IMG/VR virus record: IMGVR_UViG_3300030104_005811
Coordinates: 1-38,946 of that record
DNA from: a virus
Reading direction: 5' to 3' (one strand)
DNA: 38,946 nt
The notes beneath the pieces were generated by a model. That model did not search any database, was not told the origin of the DNA, and saw nothing but the letters and a program-made list of their open reading frames with translations. Positions 8,901 through 16,051 of the stretch are shown here, piece after piece. Positions within the stretch are counted from its first letter, which is position 1. Each line of letters starts with the position of its first letter. The translations under genes and the position numbers were made by a program.

Positions 8901-11203
8901 TTGCTACTCCAGATGAAACCAAAGCAATGACAGGCAAGTATGCGAATCAATTTAACGAAACGATTACCATTCCTGGTAATTCTGTTACTATGATTCAGTT
9001 TGCAAGAGAAAACGACAAAAGTCTTTCAAAGTTTTTTACTCAATTATTAAACTATTTTCCTGACTTTAATTTTCAACAGATGGTAATGGATTACTTTTAT
9101 GATCGAGATGTAAAAAGAAAAAGAAGTCCTATGCAGTCTTTAAATCTTTTAAACAATGTAGTAAACAATCCTTCTGAAATGGATCAATTTAAAATAGGAT
9201 ATGTTCGTGCTACTATTGATGGTGTTCCTCTTGGAATTTCAAGAAACGCTATGACAGGAGTTGGATTTCATCCTTCTGATGCTGGAACTAACGAGAATGT
9301 TGTAAAAAATGGAATTTTACGAACTGCTATTGATTTTCTTGGTTACGGTTCTAAGCTTGATTTTAGAATGGACAACATGGGCGATTTAAACGACAATGAA
9401 ATCGTACTTCCTTATGACCATAAAATCGCAAAAAACATTGTAAAAATAATGAAATCTAAAGGAATGACTGGAGAATTTTCTAAAGCGGACATTAATGCAT
9501 GGTTAAAACAAAATCCTATTGAAGTATTGGCAGTAAGAAGTCCTGTTCCTTCTAGGTTTGGTTATCGTGTAATGAGAGTTAAAAGACTTGAAAATATTGG
9601 AGATACTTTTATGGTAAATCCTAAAATTGTTAAGCAAGTTTTTGAAGGTGATGGAGATGGAGATACTGCCAGTATTACGTTTTTAACTGGAAAGCATAAA
9701 CGTTTAATGAAATTTTTAAAAGACAATCAAGAATTAACTAGTGGATTGGGATTGTCTCCTTCTGGTCAAGAAATTGAAATTGCTACTATGAACGGTCTTG
9801 CAGATGCTATGTATCAAATGTCATTAGGTAAAAGTGCAGTTGCAATGATTGGTAATATGGCAAAAATATCAGGTGTATTAAATACTTGGTTTGAAAAACT
9901 TGAAGTAGATGGTCGTGTTATTAAAATGAGAAAAATGCAAGACACTTGGCACGATCCTGATATGGACAAAACAGTTTCAATGGAAAATTTATATCGTATG
10001 TATATGCAAGCTGCGGCTGACCATGCGAAATTATTACTTCTTGGACCAGATTATTGGAACTTTTCTAGAAAAAAATTATACAGCGCACTTTTTTATTATG
10101 ATGACAATAAAAATGAAACAATATCCGATGAGCATTATAGCTTAATTGCAAATGAAGTAATTAGTCCAATGACAAAAGGATTAAGCGTTGTGGGTGGTAA
10201 ATACGCAGGAAACGAACTTTCGTTTAAAGATCATTTTGATTTTGGAGAAGAGTATTTTGAATGGATAAAAAGTAGAAGCAATAAAATTATTCAAGATAAG
10301 CCTAATGCAAATGCAAGTGAATACAGAATTACTGCAATGTTAGATAAACATTTAGAAGAATTAGGTCTTGATAAAAAAGACAAAAAGACTAGGGAATATA
10401 TGAAAGAAGCTCGGTCTTTAATTCAAGATATGGTAGTAGAAGGGAAGCTATTTGGTAAAGAAGGAGCGCAACATGCATTAGAAGAAATTTCTACTTCAGT
10501 TTATAAACAAGGCATTGATAACGGTTGGGATGGAAATGCATTTAGAACTCCATTTGGTAAAGCAATTGCTTTGCATCAAGCGGTAATGACTGACGTATCT
10601 AATCAATGGAATAAAGACATTGTAGATGAACTTATGATTGAATCTGGTATGACTCAAAAAGAAATTGATAAAATGAGCAATAGAGAAAAAGACATATGGG
10701 GATTAAAAAATATAAACCCTTTAATTGCACAAGCTCAAAAATTTGCTCAGAATTTATCTACCGAACTTCGTCAAGCAATAAAAGATACTGATTTTGAAGA
10801 AGATATTGATTCTTATGATCAATCTTTTAGTTCTAATCAATATCAAATGAATGATCGTGAAAATGCAGTAATTGAAGGTTGGGTTGCTCGCTTAAATCAA
10901 AACAACTTATCTCCTGCGCAAAGAAAATTATTTACTTGGGCGTATTTAAACGATATTGTGGATTCAAATAAAATTAAAGGATCGGGTTCTTTACGTTTAA
11001 ATACTGCTTTTCCTCCAACAGATCCTATTGATCCTAGAAATTCTTTATTAGATCCTGAATTAATGCGAGAGTATTATCAAAAATGGAATACGTTGAATAA
11101 AGATAAGGATTTTATAGTTCCAAATACAGAAGATTTAGGTGTATTAAGAAAAACCACAGATTATTTAAAAGATGAATTTGAAAAACGAGGTTGTATTATA
11201 TGA
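2996..11203 (+). CDS. Giant 2735-aa virion protein with zincin-like motif and DPBB RNA-polymerase-like GDGDGD motif
   Basis: This one uninterrupted ORF fills about a fifth of the window. Seen in order: a hydrophilic N-terminus; Gly/Ala-rich hydrophobic segments near residues 262-325, 401-425 and 500-520 that could enter a membrane; Lys/Glu-rich linkers at 690-960; a zinc-metallopeptidase-like region with HEVVH at 1072-1076 and a possible third ligand E1165 in FVSELMV; Lys-rich then Asp/Glu-rich linkers near 1250-1340; and a conserved-looking region at 2090-2300. In that region, VRSP (2180-2183) is followed by NPKIV (2208-2212), then GDGDGD (2218-2223), then GKSAVAMIGNMAK (2278-2290). Spacing and residues match the R-x-P ... 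D-x-D-G-D loop that holds catalytic magnesium in two-barrel RNA polymerases (cellular beta-prime, QDE-1/RDR, YonO and crAss-like phage virion RNAP). Inference: a packaged RNA polymerase ejected with the DNA to transcribe early genes. No clear ribosome site precedes ATG 2996. Other possibility: a polyvalent ejection protein with no polymerase activity. Confidence 0.75.
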   Translation: MARPNENLYTPEGIASYENIIDADQYSIPTGITPVLYKPQPDEEGRYPHDTLFNVLNKQIKEFDPNETQYDPVSLGTSKTQDIDEGYANIYRAVLSDIGEQDAIFSGLYPTLKKRIIDDYAVRLNGLHTHFIDNMPQGLENKEKMVLANTYNDYIRNVILPPIAESMNTYAHRQSVDASGDNLWSALATTTASLMEGAAIGLRDPEYLNMQETGEWFQGVADYLKERQKTFDPKTGQFTLSSEERRRDVGGFSVGPLDIPTFKDGYIFSAIAEGVMQQVVTTGLPMAGAAVGGAMGLSSGGPVGGLAGGLAGATLFSAPGYLVESGSWSEELTSNWKDTQKEAIWAKENDIYSPEEFRKKYQIDLGEGQEERFITADELTDPLIKDIVDNMSQLYALQSTGIEILTSVGGGLASWGLKEGMGALASKWVKSNMGQRMLANQAFKMVKKPLAPIGRTFPQVVQEGWTERTQEGLNISLMQPFLPEYKQLTAEQEERRLNEATFLGGIIGGGFSLTGQGYQAYKDSRDLSANLDKEASDDAKRFYEVQQLTNELKSKDGKELLFHNDVDLAVQIGMMADVTLQGKNGTIMGDILENVADDIGQIDKYHQARQRISISEVNAKKRNAKLLRTKKGKAMLKALGLNAIDFVDQLTLKDFKAIFPDEQAEVLDQIAEEIDLEKRAEEEAKLSQNYTSENNISDYSDERTKVNTKKDKVLLNKQEKLKSKIKALAKEKNKNPKKFTKKKKQELSKLVNEFNSIGEKIKKRKNVRDSVKTDGKGKKPVTENTPTAVTKLVNPHKWQVKTEGKLEFFKSTGRDLTLQVIGTGVKKNKDGVEETYYTVKMAHGVDKSYTIKNPESFDVFDSEIDKGWNKKMKKSFKPEWKQKKEDLKKQQKEDIKTKKEPVKEKTRDNVIGGIKTSEVKLSYDPKTKSSIASIKGKNIELTVDEKTDLIEIGELEKTSSLRGEDLKLAKIFKGEDLREKILLRLEKEQVEFSANIGTKPKRFLDSFNFDRIKNPAFKAVFDVIKDFIPGDLTIRSDGRIKVKGKYNRSKNEITINPKKMESEDALLYTVLHEVVHSASARIIQNYLDGKLDDSTDQYRAVKQLDDLFQLIKSQLTDKDKKGITDLKKLVKKLKKNGLTVTEKNVAKSLRSKFYGFSNLKEFVSELMVNEDFQQQLQKIKFSEDNRSLFRKFIDNLFGIFGVDSTSFDNIDAFVIAVRASFTVMQAQKQSDTIKATDSKITARKKVDKSVKNKVKKVKKIVIKGTPKDKNLESYSVTTEEELDSYLDGKYNDSDLELTDGDIDNVANNTHEDLTNPDDDQDWWSDEEDYDIGLIDWTKKSFGLLNRGSKNRVNKAFAFGFQQLIRKFNLPLSYWHDYKRNMSERLEGTLIADAFNEWAKDYEINLEETLDKVGIYAEQDWEIQFSNDFNDGALSDIADTMQDAWDATEEFLRQGIGLTETGKLEAGTKASNFYKMDSAFFDAIGVTPNKANAKAYYNLAITSKTPEAFLNAISQEEFIVSNKVYSDDGRTPIDKLSESPYQKMLLVRFWNSQQEINRTPTNRGPKQKGAVRSLFSIFFGPKPNRPAGFKFEFKGKKDRGSNWVVNNKGTVYKKFQKLYKNLPNKMRSRAAESLFEVGELMYTSITDMWRYNKPIIHENKKGEQELEFSLRQNGNHRIEGWQAFLRSAYKNNMVPLFVRGDGKLIPMVKVSEDAKRWSGRTASYWSRELESVPDNLKSKVKRDWIMGYIAYGKIEGSSKSNLEEVLEFFPPNKKGNIKNSIQRYNAAQIARHEAYKKIYGNDYWLHLSGHNIVHRAKIPFSEGVRSELMPDKKMVTFDTSVKLGADSKAKMTKVYEDGSRKDIDLVQKIDNQWQYIWDGSTWTSEINFVEDYVNHLGTNKRARRAKTAFYVGGNEGAILQKHQEFAWFLEDGVSSVEITDGNGDFVATIKRDESGFVNIYDKNNQMIDYLATPDETKAMTGKYANQFNETITIPGNSVTMIQFARENDKSLSKFFTQLLNYFPDFNFQQMVMDYFYDRDVKRKRSPMQSLNLLNNVVNNPSEMDQFKIGYVRATIDGVPLGISRNAMTGVGFHPSDAGTNENVVKNGILRTAIDFLGYGSKLDFRMDNMGDLNDNEIVLPYDHKIAKNIVKIMKSKGMTGEFSKADINAWLKQNPIEVLAVRSPVPSRFGYRVMRVKRLENIGDTFMVNPKIVKQVFEGDGDGDTASITFLTGKHKRLMKFLKDNQELTSGLGLSPSGQEIEIATMNGLADAMYQMSLGKSAVAMIGNMAKISGVLNTWFEKLEVDGRVIKMRKMQDTWHDPDMDKTVSMENLYRMYMQAAADHAKLLLLGPDYWNFSRKKLYSALFYYDDNKNETISDEHYSLIANEVISPMTKGLSVVGGKYAGNELSFKDHFDFGEEYFEWIKSRSNKIIQDKPNANASEYRITAMLDKHLEELGLDKKDKKTREYMKEARSLIQDMVVEGKLFGKEGAQHALEEISTSVYKQGIDNGWDGNAFRTPFGKAIALHQAVMTDVSNQWNKDIVDELMIESGMTQKEIDKMSNREKDIWGLKNINPLIAQAQKFAQNLSTELRQAIKDTDFEEDIDSYDQSFSSNQYQMNDRENAVIEGWVARLNQNNLSPAQRKLFTWAYLNDIVDSNKIKGSGSLRLNTAFPPTDPIDPRNSLLDPELMREYYQKWNTLNKDKDFIVPNTEDLGVLRKTTDYLKDEFEKRGCII

Positions 11204-14200
11204 GCAAGAATAGATGCAATGATGTTAATGAAGTTATGCAAGAAGCTTATCATATTTCGCAGGCAGAAGCTGGATTTAAAAGCTATAATGTAATTGCAAT
11301 GGCAAAAGGTTGGGGAACAAAGAAATCAGATAAATTTTGGTCTTGGGTGAATAAAAAATACAAGTCTAAAGAAGTTATTACAGAAAAAGAACTTAATAAT
11401 TTTGCAAAAAAAGTATATGGTTTAAATGACATAGAAGCGGCAAAGTTTACTATGATAGCTAAAATAGAATCTGGATTAGAACGTAGACCTGATACCGCAA
11501 ATCAATTTTATAAAGATGCATATGATTATGTTGTTGCAAATGCAAAAAACATGAATTTAGATACAACTGTATTTATGAAAGATACGTTGCCTGATGGTAC
11601 GTTTGTTGTGGATTTAAATAAATTGCCTTATGGAATGGTGCATTCTTTAGGGGTAAAGTTATGGCAAGATTATTTTCCTTTGGCTCCTAATGCTGATTTA
11701 GATACGCCTAAAAATGGTCGTTTAATGGGAGTGTTGTTTGAGTTTATGTTGCCTAAAAACATAGCCAAACGAACTACCGATACTTCTTTAAGAGATTTTA
11801 TTAAAAGCGTTACACATTCTGCTCATAGGCGTGAATCTATGGAAAGAAAGTTTACTACTAGAAACCCAAAAGCAAGACTTAAACAATTTGAATATGAATT
11901 AAAATACGATAAACAGGGGAATGTTGTTTTTAAAAATGGAAAGCCTGTATATACTAAAAATCCAATACGTTACAATCGTCAAGCTTGGGGAATTAGCCAA
12001 ATGTATGATGAGGTTACACATCAGTATAATGAATTTGGTTATAAGTATTTTAAAGAAGAGCGTCAGTTTATGGAATTTATGCATATGTTTATGCAAAATC
12101 GTATTCGAGTTGATAAAGATGGCAATATGTTTTTAAAAAGAAAATGGAGAAAAAAATACAAAGGAAATGATCCAATTCGCAGAGAAGATGGTTCTTTTGT
12201 ATATGGGTTTTCCGATGAAGAGCCTATTATTATGAAAGACGGTAGAATGGTGAACTACGATACCATTCATCGAGATATGGATTACGATACAGAAGCCAAA
12301 ACAAAAATGCCTGGAAAGACCACTACTCAATTAAACATTTCTCAAAAAAAGCCTAAAATCGGATATAGCGATTGGCATCAAGTTTTAGATTGGGTTGGAG
12401 GTATTCAAGCGCAATTAAGAAATTTTGGAACTCATGTTGTTCAAGTTTCTGATGCTAACAATATTCGATACCAAAAATTAGTTAAAATGGCAAAGTCATT
12501 TTTAGATGAAGATCAATTAGCTGAATTTATGGATATGGCTTTTCGTATTACAGAGCAAGATCCATTTGAAATACATGGTTTAGATAAAATTCAATTACAA
12601 AATTTTAATAAATTTTATTTTCCTAGAAAATTAACTGCAGGAAATCGCATTCGTTTTTTTGGTTTAGCAAGAGACGAAATTGAAGCAAAAATAGCAAACA
12701 ATATTCAATTATTAAAAGATGAAAACTTAAAAATTTCTACAAAGTCACGAATTAAACAAAATCAAAAAGACTTATTTCATGATTTACGAACAATTGAAGA
12801 CAAGCTTTCTATTTTAGATAATATTGATACTCAGTTTGATGAAACCAATTCAATGAATCCTATTTTTCTTCAAAACTATATTAATAATTTTAAATCAGTA
12901 ACCAATATGATGCCTCATCAAGCATATCGTTTAGATGATATGGTTATAAAAGATTATGTAAGTGAAACATCACGACAGTTAGAAAGAAGAAAAGTAGCAA
13001 TGGATCTTTTAGATCTATATATAAAATCTAAAGACAAGCCAAAAGTTCGTGATTATGCTATGAATATGTTTCGTAGAACTTATCAATATCCTGATGCTAA
13101 AGGTCGCATTATGGGAATGACGGTTACGGATGATGATTTAAATAAATTAATGAAAACAATGGGATTTGATACAAATGGAAAGCACAACTTAAATAGATAC
13201 CTTAAAGATATGAGCGGTATATACACAGGAAATTTATTAAGTGGTATCGCTGATGGATATGTAAACTATTTTTCTGTAATTCAAGATATGGTAAATAGTG
13301 GAACAGAGGCATGGGTAAAGGCAAGAGTAACTTATCAATCTAATAGAGAGTTTTGGAATGAAAAAGCTGAAAAAGCTGGATTGGTTACGTTTTCAAAATA
13401 CTTAGAAGGTTATGTAGATGAAGTATTAAGAACAGAGGATATTGAACAATTAAAAATGTATCAAGACAAAATAAAATTAATGATTAAAAAAATTGACCAA
13501 ATTCCTTTAAATAAACTGCCTCGCAGTGATCGTCAAATACGTTTAAGACTTTCTAAAGAATTGACTTTAATGGAAAAAGCAATGCCTTCTAAGTTTACAA
13601 GTTTTTCAACTCAAGTTGCTAAATTTGCTATAACACATAAAATTGAAACTGAAACATATGCCAAAGAAACTTTTTCTAAGAGTATAAAAGATAAACTATC
13701 TACATTATACTTTACAAAATCTATTGAAGAAACAGAAGCTGAGTTAAGGGCAATATCATATATCATTGGTTATCAAAACGCTCAAAAACTATTTAGAAAT
13801 CATCGCAAAGTGACTGAAGAAAACATAGAGCAAATGGCAAGGGAATATGTGTATCAAACGCAATTTGGTTTGGAGTCTTATTTAGTTGGAGAATCTCTGG
13901 GAAGTACATTTACTAAGTTTTTAAATGGAATTACAACATTTAGAAAACAGAAAACAGCATGGGATATAGAAAAAAACAAGAATTGGATGAGATCTTATTG
14001 GAATCCTGATAAAATATTAGATGAAGCTAAGTTTAGAAGTAAAAAACAAAATTGGAAAACAATTGCCAATTCAGGAGAAGCTAGTGCAAGAATGCTACTT
14101 CGTTTTATGGGTGATGTATTTACAATGAGTCCTAAAAAAATTATGAAAAGAAGAAAAATGTTGCGTCAAGTTGCACCTGATATTGCACAAGGTGAACAGT

Positions 14201-14703
14201 TTTTTATGATTTATGGATTAACAACAGCGTTTATGAACTTTATGGTATTTAACAATCCAGTATTAGGTGCGGTAGGTACAAGTTTAAGGCAATTTGTATT
14301 TAATAACAAATTAGCAAAGATAGGTACAGGCTTTATTTCTCCTTTTTATATATCTGTTTTAGCCACTGGTCAACTTGCCTATGTTACAGGTAAAAGTTTT
14401 GTAGATGATGATGAAGAAATTGAGTTTTATGATTTTTATAAATTCTTTCGATCTATTTATGGTACAGGCTTTATGGATATGTTTGTTTTGGCTTCAAGAG
14501 CTGCGAAAGGTACACATGAATATATATCTGGTGGTCCAGAATGGAAATCAGATGAAACATATTATACCGATCCAAGTAAACATGGAACTTGGAATTCAGG
14601 CGTATCTAAAGTTTTAAAAAAATATGTAGCTGATAACATAGTCAAAGGATATAAACATACAAAAGATGAGTGGTTTACAGATTATGATTTTGGACATTAT
14701 TAA
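11200..14703 (+). CDS. Large virion/ejection protein, 1167 aa
   Basis: The start is taken at ATG 11200, which overlaps the stop of the giant protein by four bases (ATGA), rather than three codons upstream. The protein is basic and mostly helical, with no recognised enzyme motif. Near the C-terminus there are hydrophobic stretches at about residues 999-1030 (FFMIYGLTTAFMNFMVFNN) and 1043-1067 (ISPFYISVLATGQLAYVTG) that could be membrane-active. Tight coupling to the 2735-aa gene suggests the two products act together, either as parts of the ejected complex or as polymerase and partner. It is the last gene of the late block. The role is inferred from size and position. Confidence 0.7.
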   Translation: MSKNRCNDVNEVMQEAYHISQAEAGFKSYNVIAMAKGWGTKKSDKFWSWVNKKYKSKEVITEKELNNFAKKVYGLNDIEAAKFTMIAKIESGLERRPDTANQFYKDAYDYVVANAKNMNLDTTVFMKDTLPDGTFVVDLNKLPYGMVHSLGVKLWQDYFPLAPNADLDTPKNGRLMGVLFEFMLPKNIAKRTTDTSLRDFIKSVTHSAHRRESMERKFTTRNPKARLKQFEYELKYDKQGNVVFKNGKPVYTKNPIRYNRQAWGISQMYDEVTHQYNEFGYKYFKEERQFMEFMHMFMQNRIRVDKDGNMFLKRKWRKKYKGNDPIRREDGSFVYGFSDEEPIIMKDGRMVNYDTIHRDMDYDTEAKTKMPGKTTTQLNISQKKPKIGYSDWHQVLDWVGGIQAQLRNFGTHVVQVSDANNIRYQKLVKMAKSFLDEDQLAEFMDMAFRITEQDPFEIHGLDKIQLQNFNKFYFPRKLTAGNRIRFFGLARDEIEAKIANNIQLLKDENLKISTKSRIKQNQKDLFHDLRTIEDKLSILDNIDTQFDETNSMNPIFLQNYINNFKSVTNMMPHQAYRLDDMVIKDYVSETSRQLERRKVAMDLLDLYIKSKDKPKVRDYAMNMFRRTYQYPDAKGRIMGMTVTDDDLNKLMKTMGFDTNGKHNLNRYLKDMSGIYTGNLLSGIADGYVNYFSVIQDMVNSGTEAWVKARVTYQSNREFWNEKAEKAGLVTFSKYLEGYVDEVLRTEDIEQLKMYQDKIKLMIKKIDQIPLNKLPRSDRQIRLRLSKELTLMEKAMPSKFTSFSTQVAKFAITHKIETETYAKETFSKSIKDKLSTLYFTKSIEETEAELRAISYIIGYQNAQKLFRNHRKVTEENIEQMAREYVYQTQFGLESYLVGESLGSTFTKFLNGITTFRKQKTAWDIEKNKNWMRSYWNPDKILDEAKFRSKKQNWKTIANSGEASARMLLRFMGDVFTMSPKKIMKRRKMLRQVAPDIAQGEQFFMIYGLTTAFMNFMVFNNPVLGAVGTSLRQFVFNNKLAKIGTGFISPFYISVLATGQLAYVTGKSFVDDDEEIEFYDFYKFFRSIYGTGFMDMFVLASRAAKGTHEYISGGPEWKSDETYYTDPSKHGTWNSGVSKVLKKYVADNIVKGYKHTKDEWFTDYDFGHY

Positions 14704-14717
14704 ATTATTAATTAGTT

Positions 14718-14846
14718 TTGTGAGTAATTATACCGCTATAAAGTAATTAGCTACCGTATTCCCTAATTACAAATAGGGCAAAAACCTTTAAAATTGTAGT
14801 GGTATCTTAGCGTATTTGGATTTTAATCCAAGATATTGTGAGTAAT
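14718..14846 (+). repeat. Direct repeats upstream of attP-like site (possible integrase/Xis arm sites)
   Basis: TTGTGAGTAAT occurs at 14718-14728 and again at 14836-14846. AGTAATTA also recurs at 14742-14749, followed both times by a TACCG-like run. The 280-base gap 14704-14983 has no gene. Besides these repeats it holds a CCCTA/TAGGG hairpin (14761-14778), TTGGAT-TTTA-ATCCAA (14816-14831) and the tRNA-like fragment. Short spaced repeats next to a core site are what arm-type integrase and excisionase sites look like. That role is inferred. Confidence 0.4.
14816..14831. other. Perfect 6-bp hairpin before tRNA-like fragment
   Basis: TTGGAT-TTTA-ATCCAA is a perfect stem with a 4-base loop and no T-run after it. 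It could end late transcription weakly, or be a protein site near attP. Confidence 0.3.
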
Positions 14847-14868
14847 AACAAAAATGGGAGATTCTCAA

Positions 14869-14962
14869 ATAACGCTACAAAAAAACATGCCTGGGTGGTG
14901 GAATTGGTAGACACTACAGACTTAAAATCTGTTGTCCGTAAGGGCGTGCCTTGTAGTGTTAT
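14869..14962. repeat. 12-bp inverted repeat bracketing the tRNA-like fragment
   Basis: ATAACGCTACAA at 14869-14880 and TTGTAGTGTTAT at 14951-14962 are reverse complements except for one position, which would be a G-U pair in RNA. They sit just outside both ends of the tRNA-Leu-like sequence. They could be inverted integrase-binding sites or a stem that holds the tRNA-like fold in RNA. Confidence 0.5.
14889..14950 (+). other. attP-like 5' fragment of tRNA-Leu(UAA), truncated before the T arm
   Basis: The sequence reads as tRNA-Leu from base 1: acceptor 5' strand GCCTGGG, TG, D arm with GGTAGA, anticodon stem ACAGA/TCTGT (14916-14920, 14928-14932) with loop CTTAAAA (anticodon TAA at 14923-14925), then the class II variable arm GTCC-GTAA-GGGC. 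After TGCC (14950) the T arm and the 3' acceptor strand are missing, and no matching 3' half lies downstream. It is therefore not a working tRNA. A tRNA fragment 33 bases before an integrase gene is the usual sign of attP, with strand exchange at the anticodon stem-loop. It is unusual in keeping the 5' part instead of the 3' part. Confidence 0.7.
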
Positions 14963-14983
14963 TTTAGTTTATTTGGACTTTTT

Positions 14984-15922
14984 ATGTATAAAAATGGGAA
15001 ATATTGGTATACATCATTACAAGTAAATAATAAAAGTTTAACTCGTTCTTTACGCACTAAAGATAAAAAAATAGCTAAAACAAGAATTAAAGAAGTTCAA
15101 AATGAACTTTGGAATGAAATTAAAAATGGAAAGAAAGACGATAGAAAAAAAGCTTTAAGTACTATTAAACTTTTAAACAAGTTTCAAAAATATAAAATTA
15201 AGAATGGAGCTTGGTCTTTAACTACGATACGAACTAATAAACATATATTTAATAAATGGTATCGTGAAAAAGGTATCACTGCAACCAATAAAGCAACCAT
15301 CAAAACTCAATCTAAAGTATTGAATAGTTTTTTTAATTGGGCTAATGAAAAGTATAAGGTGAGTTTTAAACCGTATTCAATTAACAATGAAGATGAAGGT
15401 AGGATAAGAGTTTTTAATAAAAAAGAATTGAATTTATTATTTAATTCGAAAGAAGTGTGTATGTGGGGAAAATATAAATATTCTGTTTCAAAAGAAGGCG
15501 CACCTTCTATTATTCCTAAAGTATTTTTACAATTTGCATATTATACAGGAGCTAGACAAGGAGAGTTGTTAAACATAGAAAGTATACAAGATAACTTTAT
15601 GATTGCATATGGGAAAAGAGATAGGAGGGTAATTAAATTGACTCTTCAAGCTAAAAAATCAATAAAAAATGTAGACACAAAAAAATGGATATGGAAACCC
15701 AATCATATTACATTGGGATTTGGGAAATACACAAAAAGTATAGGAATTGAAGACGCACAATTTAAAGATTTGCGTAGAACGTTTGGGTTTGATTATTTAA
15801 TACAAGGTGGGGATATATATAAATTGTCAAAATTACTTGGACACAAAAATATTAAAACAACCATAAATCATTACGCTCCATTAATGGCTGTACATGTGCC
15901 AGAATTCACTTTAAAATATTAG
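14984..15922 (+). CDS. int: Tyrosine recombinase (phage integrase), 312 aa
   Basis: Site-specific recombinase expected to integrate and excise the phage at the tRNA-Leu site just upstream. The N-terminus (KNGKYWYTSLQVNNKSLTRSL) resembles the arm-binding domain, residues 45-130 form a helical SAM-like core-binding domain, and the rest is catalytic. Visible catalytic residues are R191 (TGARQGELL), R264 (KDLRRT), H287 (LLGHKN) and nucleophile Y297 (NHYAPL). The first His of the usual HxxR box is K261, a change tolerated in some family members. No strong ribosome site precedes ATG 14984, so the exact start is less certain. A hairpin follows the gene at 15950-15965. Confidence 0.95.
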   Translation: MYKNGKYWYTSLQVNNKSLTRSLRTKDKKIAKTRIKEVQNELWNEIKNGKKDDRKKALSTIKLLNKFQKYKIKNGAWSLTTIRTNKHIFNKWYREKGITATNKATIKTQSKVLNSFFNWANEKYKVSFKPYSINNEDEGRIRVFNKKELNLLFNSKEVCMWGKYKYSVSKEGAPSIIPKVFLQFAYYTGARQGELLNIESIQDNFMIAYGKRDRRVIKLTLQAKKSIKNVDTKKWIWKPNHITLGFGKYTKSIGIEDAQFKDLRRTFGFDYLIQGGDIYKLSKLLGHKNIKTTINHYAPLMAVHVPEFTLKY

Positions 15923-15949
15923 AAGTATTTGAAATAACGTAATACAAAG

Positions 15950-15965
15950 TAGCTTTTTAAAGCTA
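15950..15965 (+). terminator. Weak terminator-like hairpin after integrase
   Basis: TAGCTTT-TT-AAAGCTA is a perfect 7-bp stem with a minimal loop, 28 bases after the integrase stop, followed by TTTATAAAG. The U-tract is poor, so termination would be weak. Confidence 0.35.
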
Positions 15966-15987
15966 TTTATAAAGTAAGTATTGTAAA

Positions 15988-16030
15988 TACAATGAAATGT
16001 TATGTTATTGACAATATATTTTACAATGAA
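15988..16030. promoter_or_regulatory. TACAATGAA direct repeats around the rightward promoter
   Basis: TACAATGAA occurs at 15988-15996 and 16022-16030, 34 bp apart (about three helical turns). The second copy lies in the -35/-10 spacer of the predicted promoter. The arrangement suggests a regulator binding cooperatively, most simply the HTH protein encoded next to it. Confidence 0.4.
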
Positions 16031-16037
16031 GTATATT
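16008..16037 (+). promoter_or_regulatory. Sigma-70-type promoter toward the regulator gene
   Basis: A perfect -35 TTGACA (16008-16013), an 18-base spacer and -10 TATATT (16032-16037) predict a start near 16044. The transcript would carry a structured leader of about 285 bases before the HTH/PAS gene. Confidence 0.6.
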
Positions 16038-16051
16038 TGAATTGTAATTGC

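Noticed and set aside
14889-14950. A complete functional tRNA-Leu
   Set aside because: The T arm and the 3' acceptor strand are absent and no sequence able to pair with GCCTGGG follows.
14838-15026. Plus-strand 62-aa open frame across the tRNA-like fragment
   Set aside because: It is formed by reading the tRNA fragment and the start of integrase in another frame; no ribosome site.
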